A stretch of 64,000 bases of DNA, taken from contig CAVVOX010000004.1 in assembly GCA_963749875.1 (NCBI GenBank), forward strand, positions 806,001 through 870,000, written 5' to 3'. The position numbers were made by a program, and so were the translations under genes. This document shows positions 36,558 to 45,200 of the stretch, piece after piece. This DNA is from JAHQVI01 sp963749875 (GTDB lineage: Bacteria; Pseudomonadota; Alphaproteobacteria; Rhizobiales; Rhodomicrobiaceae). Numbering within the stretch: the first letter of the stretch is position 1; each line of letters opens with the position of its first letter. The notes under the pieces are model-generated. The model ran no database searches and was not told the DNA's origin. It saw only the letters and a program-made list of their open reading frames with translations.

Positions 36558-36682
36558 ATCGACGGCCCTACACGCTGAGATTTAGGCCGTTTCAGCTCTA
36601 CACGTTCCGCCTTGAGATAAGTGTTCCAATCCTCTAAAGTCTCAAAAAGCGCGTTCGAAGTTTCTCCTTCGAAGTGCGCCAT
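36554..36682 (-). CDS. 42-residue ORF heading the mobilization operon
   Basis: ATG at 36682 to TGA at 36554, overlapping the MobC start by ATGA. Reads MAHFEGETSNALFETLEDWN at the N-terminus, with a basic C-terminus. Composition and overlap suggest a real small protein. It is short and hard to predict automatically. Possibly a relaxosome or regulatory peptide. Confidence 0.5.
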   Translation of the reverse strand: MAHFEGETSNALFETLEDWNTYLKAERVELKRPKSQRVGPSI

Positions 36683-36873
36683 CCACACTCTTTCAGCTTA
36701 TGCCAGAATCGGCCTGATTGGCTAAAAACGCCAGCAAATCCGGCCCTTGGCATTAATTTTCCCTCGCTAGTATCACTCAACGTCCTGCAACCCATTGCCT
36801 TGCTGTCCGTGAAAGCCAGGATGAGGCAATCCCCAGCTCCTCAATGCGTCGATAACGCTCACCGATAGCTATG

Positions 36874-37635
36874 TTACGCCTCAACAATTGAATTGACCCC
36901 GGCCGCTTTCGTTGAGGCCAGCAATGGATGGCCTCCTGTATCGACCACCAATGTCTCTATTGCCGCGATCGGGCAAAGTCTTACGCGACTGACCTCACCC
37001 AGCTTGCTTCTGTCTGCCAGCATGATGAGACGACGGGCGTTCGCGATCATGGCGCTCGCGACTTCGGCCTCGGGCAGAAAATAATCCGTAACGCCATGTT
37101 CCGGGTGCAGACCGACCGGTGAGATGATCGCCGCGTCGGGGCGGAAGCGCTGGATCTCGCTGATCGTGATTTCGCCGTAAGTTGCCGGAACGTCCGTGCC
37201 GAGCTGGCCGCCAAGAAGAAGCACATCGGCGTCGGGCTGGCCGCTGCGCATGGCGCTTGCGACATCGATCGAATTCGTAATGACCGCGATGCCCGGCAGC
37301 TTGGCAAGCTCCAATGCGAAGGCGGCTGTCGTCGTGCCTGCATCAACGAAGCAGCATTCTCCCGGCTGAAGCAAGCGGGCAGCAGCTTTTGCGATACTTT
37401 TCTTTTCAGCAGCGCTGACCTGACGGCGTGTTTCGAACGGCTTTTCCGCCGATATCTCCGCAGAGATTGCGCCGCCATGAACGCGGCGAAGCTTGCCTTC
37501 CGCTTCAAGCTTGAGAAGATCGCGGCGCACGGTCTCGCGCGAGACATTCAGCGCTTCGGTAACGCTGTCGGTTTCGATCCGGCCCTGTGCAATCAGCATA
37601 GTCAGGATCCGGTGGTGTCGTTCCTCAGACCACAT
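36874..37635 (-). CDS. DeoR-family transcriptional regulator
   Basis: 253 residues. N-terminal HTH (DSVTEALNVSRETVRRDLLK) and HGGAI, then the DeoR sensor domain with CCFVDAGTTTAAFALEL and ITNSIDVASAM. Last gene of the ABC-importer operon, overlapping the permease stop by 11 bases. Probably a repressor of this operon, responding to a phosphorylated or sugar-like ligand. DeoR control is unusual for a phosphonate importer. Confidence 0.88.
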   Translation of the reverse strand: MWSEERHHRILTMLIAQGRIETDSVTEALNVSRETVRRDLLKLEAEGKLRRVHGGAISAEISAEKPFETRRQVSAAEKKSIAKAAARLLQPGECCFVDAGTTTAAFALELAKLPGIAVITNSIDVASAMRSGQPDADVLLLGGQLGTDVPATYGEITISEIQRFRPDAAIISPVGLHPEHGVTDYFLPEAEVASAMIANARRLIMLADRSKLGEVSRVRLCPIAAIETLVVDTGGHPLLASTKAAGVNSIVEA

Positions 37636-39298
37636 GCTTGCGCCCCGGCCGCCCGACCAGCCAGAGGCTGAACCGCATCACAAGGAACGACGCGACAACA
37701 ACCGCCATCGTGCAGGTGGCAAAGGCCGCAGCCTGCGAGGTGAAGCCGGCTTCGTCCAACCGCATAATTGAAACGGAGGCCACGCTCACAGACGCCGTCA
37801 CGAGAAAAATCACCGCGGATAGCGTCACCATCGAGCGCATGAACAGGAAGAAAAACACCGAGATCAGCGTCGGCGCCATATAGGGGCCAACCACGTCGCG
37901 GACTACGCGGGGTGCGCTCGCGCCAAGGCAAGCCGCCGTCTCCTGAAGCGATGGCGGCACCTGCCGCAGGCCGGTCATTGTGGTCAGGAACCCTTGCGTC
38001 CAGTAGTGGATCGCGTTGCAGATGGCCAGAAGCGTCGCTGTCCCGTAGAGCGCATAGAGCGGCAATTCGGGGATGTTGAACGCGAAAATATAGGCGAGGC
38101 CGAGGACGAGACCCGGCACGGATGCGGGCAACAAACAGATGAAATAGATCGGCTTGGACAATGCGCGCGGGAGATGCTGCATTGCCAGGCCGAGTGCAAA
38201 AAGCAGCACAGTTCCGAGGGTCGCCGCGATGAGCGAAATCTGGATGGTTGTCCAGAGCGGATCGTAGCCGCCCGCGACCTTCACGTCGTAGTGACGCAAG
38301 GTCAGATCGAAACGATAAGGCCAGAGATAGACGAAACTGGCGTAGATCACGATGCCGACGGTCATGACCGGCAAGAGCGCGATCAGCCATGCGGCAATCG
38401 TCATCGGTATATCGCGCTTTGGCGTATAGACGGGGTTGAGCGGCAAGGCGGAATCGCTGACCGAGCCGAATTGGCGCTGCGAGGCGACACGTTCGAGATA
38501 GAAGGCCAGCACGGTGGGCAGCAGCAGCATGATGCCGACGACGGCGCCGAGATTGAAATTCATCTGGCCGACGGACTGATTGTAGATTTCGGTCGCAAGG
38601 ATGGCATAGTCACCGCCGATGGTGGCGGCATTGCCGAAATCCGTAATCGTCACGGTAAAGACGATAAAGCCTGCGCTGAGCAGGCCGAATTTGATGTTGG
38701 GCAGCGTGATGTCGATGAATTGCCGCCAATGCGGTGCGCCGATGATTTCCGCCGCCTCGTAGATACGGGCGTCGGCGGCACGAAGCGCAGCACCAATGAT
38801 CAGCACCGCCTGCGGCAGTGCGTAAAGACCGTTGGCGATCAGCAGGCCCCAGAATCCGTAAATCTCGATGTCCAGCCCGGTTGCCTTTGCGACGACACCG
38901 TTACGGCCGAGCAGGAAGATCAGCCCCAGCCCTTGAACCAGAGACGGTGCCAGCAATGGCAATGACACCGCGCCAATAATCAGCGCCCTTCCCGGCACTT
39001 TGCAGCGATGGACCGCATAGGCGATGACAAGACCAAGCCCCAGAACGGAAATGGTCGTCGCAATCGTCATAGTTAGACTGTTGACGGCCGCGGCCCAGAA
39101 GCCTGCGCTGGCGAGGATGCGGGCGTAATTATCGAAGCCCACATGACCGTCCGGCCGGGTAACGCTTTGGATGAAAACCGTCGCCAGCGGATAGACGAAA
39201 AACAGCAGGAGCGCCACGAGCGGTACGATCAGGCAGATCGCGCGAAACAAATGGTCGATATCGAACCGGCGGCGCGGCATGTCTGCGACTACGCTCAT
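37625..39298 (-). CDS. ABC transporter permease, putative 2-aminoethylphosphonate type (two fused halves)
   Basis: 557 residues from ATG 39298, which overlaps the ATPase stop (ATGA). Twelve hydrophobic segments in two BPD-transport repeats, each with an EAA-like loop (YEAAEIIGAPHWRQFIDITL, and LQETAACLGASAPRVVRDVV). The fused-permease form is shared by iron-type and 2-aminoethylphosphonate importers. The operon layout fits the putative 2-aminoethylphosphonate group best. Substrate unproven. Confidence 0.8.
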   Translation of the reverse strand: MSVVADMPRRRFDIDHLFRAICLIVPLVALLLFFVYPLATVFIQSVTRPDGHVGFDNYARILASAGFWAAAVNSLTMTIATTISVLGLGLVIAYAVHRCKVPGRALIIGAVSLPLLAPSLVQGLGLIFLLGRNGVVAKATGLDIEIYGFWGLLIANGLYALPQAVLIIGAALRAADARIYEAAEIIGAPHWRQFIDITLPNIKFGLLSAGFIVFTVTITDFGNAATIGGDYAILATEIYNQSVGQMNFNLGAVVGIMLLLPTVLAFYLERVASQRQFGSVSDSALPLNPVYTPKRDIPMTIAAWLIALLPVMTVGIVIYASFVYLWPYRFDLTLRHYDVKVAGGYDPLWTTIQISLIAATLGTVLLFALGLAMQHLPRALSKPIYFICLLPASVPGLVLGLAYIFAFNIPELPLYALYGTATLLAICNAIHYWTQGFLTTMTGLRQVPPSLQETAACLGASAPRVVRDVVGPYMAPTLISVFFFLFMRSMVTLSAVIFLVTASVSVASVSIMRLDEAGFTSQAAAFATCTMAVVVASFLVMRFSLWLVGRPGRKHVV

Positions 39299-40296
39299 TC
39301 CGGCGCAACCCATGCACAGCGGCTTGCCGAGAAATCGATGCCGACCCGGGCTCCGGGAACAAGCGCGCTGCGGCCGGGCACTTCAGCGATCAGACTGCCG
39401 CCCGGCCAGTCGAGATGCAGCCGCGTGACATTGCCGAGAAACTGCACCCGATCGACGGTCGCACCGCTCGCACCTTCGACCATCCGAATATCCTCGGGCC
39501 GGATGCAGGCAATGTCATCGCGCGCTGGCTCATGACCATTCATGAGCGCTGGGGCGTGCCGGCGTATCGCCTCCTGATGCATCAGGTTGCTGAGACCCAT
39601 GAAGTCGGCAACGAAGCGATTTGCCGGACTATGATACAGCTCGTCCGGTTCGCCGATCTGCGCAATGTGCCCCTGACGCATACAGACGATCCGGTCGGCC
39701 AGCGTCAGCGCTTCCTCCTGATCATGCGTGACCATGATGGTGAGAATGCCGAGCCTTTGTTGCAGGTCGCGGATTTCGCCGCGCAATTCGGTACGCACCT
39801 TGGCATCGAGCGCGGAAAGCGGCTCATCGAGCAGGAGGAGGCGTGGCCGTACCGCGACAGCACGCGCCAGCGCGACCCGTTGCTGCTGTCCCCCCGAGAG
39901 CTGATAAGGATATCGGTCCGCCAGCGCGCCAAGCTGAATCAGATCGAGAAGCTCGGCAATGCGCGCCGACATTTCGGCCGGCGAGGCGCCACGGATCTTC
40001 AAGCCATAGCCGATATTCTCGGCCACGGTCATGTTCGGGAATAGCGAATAGGCCTGAAACACGATGCCAAAACCGCGATCCCTGGCGGGAATGCGGGTCA
40101 GATCCTCGCTGTCGAGCAGGATCTGACCGTGATCTGGTTGCTCCAGCCCGGCAAGAAGCCGGAGGAGCGTCGTCTTTCCGCATCCGGATGGTCCAAGAAG
40201 ACAAATGAATTCCGGTGCTTGCGCTGAAAAGGAGATCTCGTCGAGTGCGACTACAGATCCGAAGCTCTTCGCAATGCTGTCGAGCTGCAGCCGCAT
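39295..40296 (-). CDS. ABC transporter ATP-binding protein
   Basis: 333 residues: Walker A LLGPSGCGKTTLLR, Q-loop VFQAYSLFPN, signature LSGGQQQRVALARA, Walker B LLLLDEPLSALDA, and a C-terminal TOBE-like region, as in Pot/Fbp/phosphonate-type importers. Energises the adjacent permease. 15 bases after the binding-protein gene. Confidence 0.9.
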   Translation of the reverse strand: MRLQLDSIAKSFGSVVALDEISFSAQAPEFICLLGPSGCGKTTLLRLLAGLEQPDHGQILLDSEDLTRIPARDRGFGIVFQAYSLFPNMTVAENIGYGLKIRGASPAEMSARIAELLDLIQLGALADRYPYQLSGGQQQRVALARAVAVRPRLLLLDEPLSALDAKVRTELRGEIRDLQQRLGILTIMVTHDQEEALTLADRIVCMRQGHIAQIGEPDELYHSPANRFVADFMGLSNLMHQEAIRRHAPALMNGHEPARDDIACIRPEDIRMVEGASGATVDRVQFLGNVTRLHLDWPGGSLIAEVPGRSALVPGARVGIDFSASRCAWVAPE

Positions 40297-40311
40297 CGAC
40301 GATCCTTTACA

Positions 40312-41319
40312 TTAACGTCCGATTTCTTTCTGCCAGCGCTCAAGGATGGCGCTGCGTTCCTTGGCCGATTTGCCGAAGTCAATCGGCAGAAGAACCGAGG
40401 AGACGTCCTTGGGCAGACCAGCTTTCTGCGCCGATTCCGGCGGCTCATAGCCCTCGGTCGTAACGATCTCCTTATATTTGCCGTAGAGCTTGGAGGCACC
40501 GGCGGAGAGCGTCCAGTCGAGGAATTTCTTCGCATCGTCCTTGTTCTTCGACGATGCCATCAGGCCGGATGCTTCAAGCTCGTAGCCCGCACCACCTGCA
40601 GGGATAACCATCGTCACCGGGAAACCTTCTTCGACCGCCTGGATTGCCGCAAAGGCAAGCGAGGCACCAACGGCATATTCGCCCGCACGTGCTGCTTTGC
40701 ATGGACGCGAGCCTGATTTGATATATTGCGCGACGTTTGCGTCCAGTTCCTTCAGGAACTTCCAACCGGCTTCATTACCCATTTTCTGCAGTATGCCGAC
40801 GATCTGCAGGTAGCCGGTGCCCGAAGAAACCGGATTGGGCATGACGACCTCGCCCTTGAATTTGGGATCGAGCAGGTCGTTCCAATCCTTCGGCATGGGC
40901 AAGCCTTTTTCCTTGATGCGCTCATTATTGGCGCAGAAGGCAGCCATGTAGCCCGTTACGGCAAACCACTTGTCATCCGCAGCCTTGAACTGTTCGCCGA
41001 GTTTGTCGCCGCCCTTCACCTTGTACGGCTCCAGCAACTCCAGAATGCGCTGGTCCATCATGTTGGTGACAGCCCAGCCCCAGATGACGTCATGCTGCGG
41101 ATTGGAGGCTTCAGCGAGAATGCGCGCGCCGAGGTCGCCCGTCGAGAGGCGCAAAACCTTCACGTCAACGTCCGGCATCGCCTCTTTAGCCGCTTCCACA
41201 TAAGCTGCGATCTCGTCTTCTTCCAAGGCGGTGTAAGCGGTTATCGTTCCCGCTTGCGCCTGAGCAGCCGCGAAAAAGACCCCGAATGCGCAAACCCAAA
41301 ACTGCCAAATCCTACTCAT
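40312..41319 (-). CDS. ABC transporter substrate-binding protein, putative 2-aminoethylphosphonate type
   Basis: 335 residues from ATG 41319 (GGAG 8 bases upstream). Signal peptide WQFWVCAFGVFFAAAQAQAG. The mature protein begins TITAYTALEEDEIAAYVEAA and has STGDLGARILAEASNPQHDV, the pattern of the extracellular binding proteins paired with fused permeases in putative 2-aminoethylphosphonate uptake. Iron or other anions remain possible. First gene of the SBP-ATPase-permease-DeoR operon. Confidence 0.78.
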   Translation of the reverse strand: MSRIWQFWVCAFGVFFAAAQAQAGTITAYTALEEDEIAAYVEAAKEAMPDVDVKVLRLSTGDLGARILAEASNPQHDVIWGWAVTNMMDQRILELLEPYKVKGGDKLGEQFKAADDKWFAVTGYMAAFCANNERIKEKGLPMPKDWNDLLDPKFKGEVVMPNPVSSGTGYLQIVGILQKMGNEAGWKFLKELDANVAQYIKSGSRPCKAARAGEYAVGASLAFAAIQAVEEGFPVTMVIPAGGAGYELEASGLMASSKNKDDAKKFLDWTLSAGASKLYGKYKEIVTTEGYEPPESAQKAGLPKDVSSVLLPIDFGKSAKERSAILERWQKEIGR

Positions 41320-41468
41320 TGAAACACTCCGATTACCGTTTGGTTTGTGGTTTTTTGTGTAGATTTGCAATTATGTGGAATTTTGTCGAGTCTCAAGCGG
41401 CCACAGGCTCAGCGTCGTCGCCAGTAAGGAGGCGATGGGGATGCTGTTGGTTATGATCGTCAGTCCGC

Positions 41469-41648
41469 CATTTTACGCCGACCCCGGCATCCTGGCTTAA
41501 TGCTGTCGAGGGCTTCTTCGCCAAACTCACGCGGCGACGGTTGAAACGGGGCGTGTTCCGCTCCCTCGCTGAGCTGCAAGCGGCTATCAACCGCTTCGTC
41601 GAAGAATACAACACCGAGCCGAAACGAGCCATGCGGGAAAGTTGGTGA
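41469..41648 (+). pseudogene. IS630-family transposase 3' remnant
   Basis: The frame reads HFTPTPASWLNAVEGFFAKL, LKRGVFRSLAELQAAINRFV, then EEYNTEPK before a divergent end. This is the C-terminal region of IS630 transposases with the catalytic Glu region. The 5' part and ends are missing. Confidence 0.78.
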
Positions 41649-41700
41649 CGGGCCGAGGAAAGGGAGGCGGCGTATCGTGGCGGGGACAAGCCTTTAGGCG

Positions 41701-41996
41701 CGGCGCTATGTTTATATTTGGGCTAACGGCGTTTATCTTCAGGCGCGGATGGAGCCGGACCCGCGAACGTTTATCGTGAGCGGCAAGCGCTCACTTAGCA
41801 ATGCATCCTTGTGCTGATCGGAGCCACACCGGAGGGCAAGAAAGAGCTGATTGGTTTTCAATCAGGCTACCGGGAAAGCGCCCAGTCCTGGCGTGAGCTG
41901 CTTGCCGACCTCAAAGCCCGCAGCCTATCGGTTGCGCCGGAGCTGGCCGCCCGTATCGCACGAATTGGCGGCCTTGTCAGCCCCAGGCTTTTCTAG
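41701..41996 (+). pseudogene. IS256-family transposase remnant
   Basis: RRYVYIWANGVYLQARMEP, then after a short disrupted stretch (about 41760-41803) LVLIGATPEGKKELIGFQSG and ESAQSWRELLADLKARSLSV, the middle of IS256/mutator-type transposases. Internal change and missing ends show it is dead. With the IS630 remnant it marks the right side of the accessory region. Confidence 0.75.
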
Positions 41997-42277
41997 CCCG
42001 CCGAAGGCCCGCACCTTACGGATCTCGCCGGAGCGATCCGACTGTCCTCCTCAATGCATTTCGCGGTTAAGCAAATTGCAACAAAATGCTCGCTAAGGTT
42101 GTGCCAAATCGGGATTCGGTAGTCGGGCTGCACCGTCTGGCGTAGTGCGAGGGTCCGCTGGCTCGATGCCCCGAAGTCTTTCACCACAACGTCTTGGATG
42201 GAAGGTCCGTGCCCGGTCGGGTTCGGCAATGGAGGGGTATTGCCCGCTGGGACCTAGCAGGAGGTTGGAAGCATTCG

Positions 42278-45200
42278 ATGCGGCCACAATTGAAGAAAAA
42301 TAGGTGTAGCCGGCGTTTCAGCACCGCGGACATCGCCCTGCCCCGCGTTCGCTCTTGCATTCGTCGCGGCTTGATGCTGCTGATGATCGCCATCGGGGTC
42401 ACGACCTTCGGCAGCGCATCAGTATTCGCCCAACCTGTCGTTACCCTCGTTGCCCCCGCAGGTGGACCTGTGGGGGGTGGAACGCCGGTCACGATCAGCG
42501 GCACCGCTTTCACGGGCGTTACCGACGTGACGTTCGGCGGGGTTCCGGCGGCTTCTTTCGTGTTCATCAACCCGACCACCATCACGGCCGTTACGCCGGC
42601 CCACGCAGCCGGACTCGTCGACGTCACCGTCACCGCACCGAGTGGCAGCGGCACCGGAACGAACCTTTACCTTTATGCGGAGGCACCGACCGTTACCGGC
42701 GTGTCCCCTGGTGGCGGGCCGATCGCGGGCGGCACGGCTGTCACCATTACCGGCACCGGCTTTACCGGCGCCACCAGCGTCCTCTTCGCTGGCACGGCGG
42801 CGATCAGCTTCAACGTCGTCAACAGCACCACAATCACCGCGCTAGCCCCCGCTCACGCCTTCGGTCCCGTCGATATCACCGTCATTGCCTTTGGCGGCAT
42901 CGGCATCGGCTCCGGAATCTACACCTATGTGGCGCCGCCGACGGTGGCGAGCGTCTCCCCTAACATCGGTCCGACCGCCGGCGGCCAATCGGTCACGATC
43001 AGCGGCGCCAATTTTACCGGCGCGAGTAGTGTCACCTTCGGCGGTACGGCAGCGACCGATATCGTGGTGGTCGACGGCTCGACCATCACCGCCACCACCC
43101 CGGCCCATGTCGCCGGCGTCGTGGCCATCGTTGTCACCAGCTTTGGCGGCATCGGCACCGGAGCGGCGATCTACACCTATGCGCCCGCGCCGACCGTAAC
43201 CAGCGTGGCGCCTACGGGCGGTCCTGTCGCGGGCGGCACGGCGGTGACCATCAGCGGGACCAATCTCACCGGCGCCACATCGGTCACATTCGGCGGCGTG
43301 GCCGCGACCTCGTTCGTTGTCATCAACGCCACCACCATCACGGCTGTCACGCCGGCCCATGCCGCCGGGCCCGTCGATGTTACTGTCATCGCGCCGAGTG
43401 GCACCGGCACCGGCATGGGCGTCTACACTTATGGCCCCCCGACCGTCACCGACGTCTCGCCGGCAGGCGGCCCGATCGCCGGAGGCACGGCGGTCACCAT
43501 CACCGGCACCGGCTTTCTCGGCGCAACCAGCGTCCTGTTCGAGGGCACGGCCGCGATCAGCTTCACGATCGTCAACAATACGACAATCACCGCGACGGCA
43601 CCCGCGCATGCCTTCGGTCCGGTCGACGTTATCGTCGTCGGTGTTGGCGGCAGCGGTACCGGCGTCGGGATCTACACCTATGTCGCGCCGCCGACCGTGG
43701 CGAGCGTCTCCCCTAACGCCGGGTCTACCACCGGCGGCCAGTCGGTCACCATCACCGGCACGAATTTCACCGGCGCGAGTAGTGTCACCTTCGGCGGTAC
43801 GGCAGCGACCGATGTCGTGGTGGTCGACGGCTCGACCATCACCGCCACCACTCCGGCCCATGCCGCCGGCGTGGTCGATATCGTCGTTACCAGCTTTGGC
43901 GGCATCGGCACCGGAGCAGCCATCTACACCTACGCGCCGTTGCCAGCGGTGACCAGCGTAGCTCCCACGGGCGGTCCAGTCGCCGGGGGCACTGCGGTCA
44001 CGATCACCGGGACAAATTTCACCGGCGCCACGGCCGTCACCTTCGGCGGCGCAGCGGCAACCGCGGTCGTGGTCGTCAACGCCACCACCATCACGGCGGT
44101 GACGCCCGCGCACGCAGCAGGTCTGGTCGATGTCTCCGTCACTGTGCCGGCCGGCACAGGTACTGGGATCGGCCTCTACACTTATGCTGCGGCGCCGACC
44201 GTCACCAGCGTCTCACCGGCTGGCGGTCCGATCATAGGCGGCACGGCGGTGACCATCACAGGCACCGGCTTTACCGGCGCCACCAGTGTCACTTTCGGCG
44301 GCACGGCGGCGGTCAGCTTCAACGTCGTCAACAGCACCACCATCACCGCTACCACCCCGGCGCATGCCTTCGGACTTGTCGATGTCGCCGTCACCGCTTT
44401 CGGGGGCAGCGGCACCGGCGCCGGGCTCTACACCTATGTGGCGCCGCCAACGGTGCTGACCGTAGCGCCCAGCAGCGGTTCCACGGCCGGCGGCCAGGCG
44501 GTCACCATCACCGGTACCAATTTCACTGGTGCGACCAGCGTCACCTTCGGTGGCACGGCGGCGACCGCGGTCATCGTGGTCAACGCCACCACCATTACCG
44601 CCACAACCCCCGCCCATGCCACCGGGCCAGTCAATATTGCGGTGGCGAGCTTCGGCGGCACCGGCACCGGTGTGGCCCTCTACACCTATGCCCCAGTGCC
44701 TGCTGTGAGCAGTGTCGCACCGGCAGGCGGTCCGGTTGCGGGAGGTACGGCCGTGACCATTACCGGCACCAGCTTCACCGGCGCCACGGCCGTTACCTTC
44801 GGCGGCGCGGCGGCGACCGCGGTCGTAGTCGTCAACGCCACCACCATCACGGCGGTGACGCCCGCGCACGCAGCAGGTCTGGTCGATGTCTCCGTCACTG
44901 TGCCGGCCGGCACAGGTACTGGGATCGGCCTCTACACCTATGGCGCGACGCCGACCGTCACCAGCGTCTCACCGGCTGGCGGTCCGATCATAGGCGGCAC
45001 GGCGGTGACCATCACAGGCACCGGCTTTACCGGCGCCACCAGTGTCACTTTCGTCGGCACGGCGGCGGTCAGCTTCAACGTCGTCAACAGCACCACCATC
45101 ACCGCTACGACCCCGGCGCATGCTGCTGGTGCTGTGGACATCGTCGTAACCGGCTTTGGCGGCAGCGGCACGGGTACCGCGCTCTACACCTATGCAGTGG

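Larger units (their letters stand above)
26447..36700. mobile_element. Integrative mobilizable element (decayed)
   Basis: From tRNA-Arg to about 36.7 kb: serine recombinase, small coupled ORFs, coupling protein, small membrane proteins, HigBA, relaxase and MobC-like gene, almost all on the minus strand with ATGA overlaps. There are no VirB/Trb mating genes, so transfer would need a helper. GC is lower than the surroundings in many stretches. The right limit is set by the last mobilization ORF and is uncertain because no attachment repeat was found. Eight small indels break its genes. Confidence 0.75.

Noticed and set aside
41395..42277. A functional transposase here
   Set aside because: Fragments of two different IS families, missing ends and catalytic parts.
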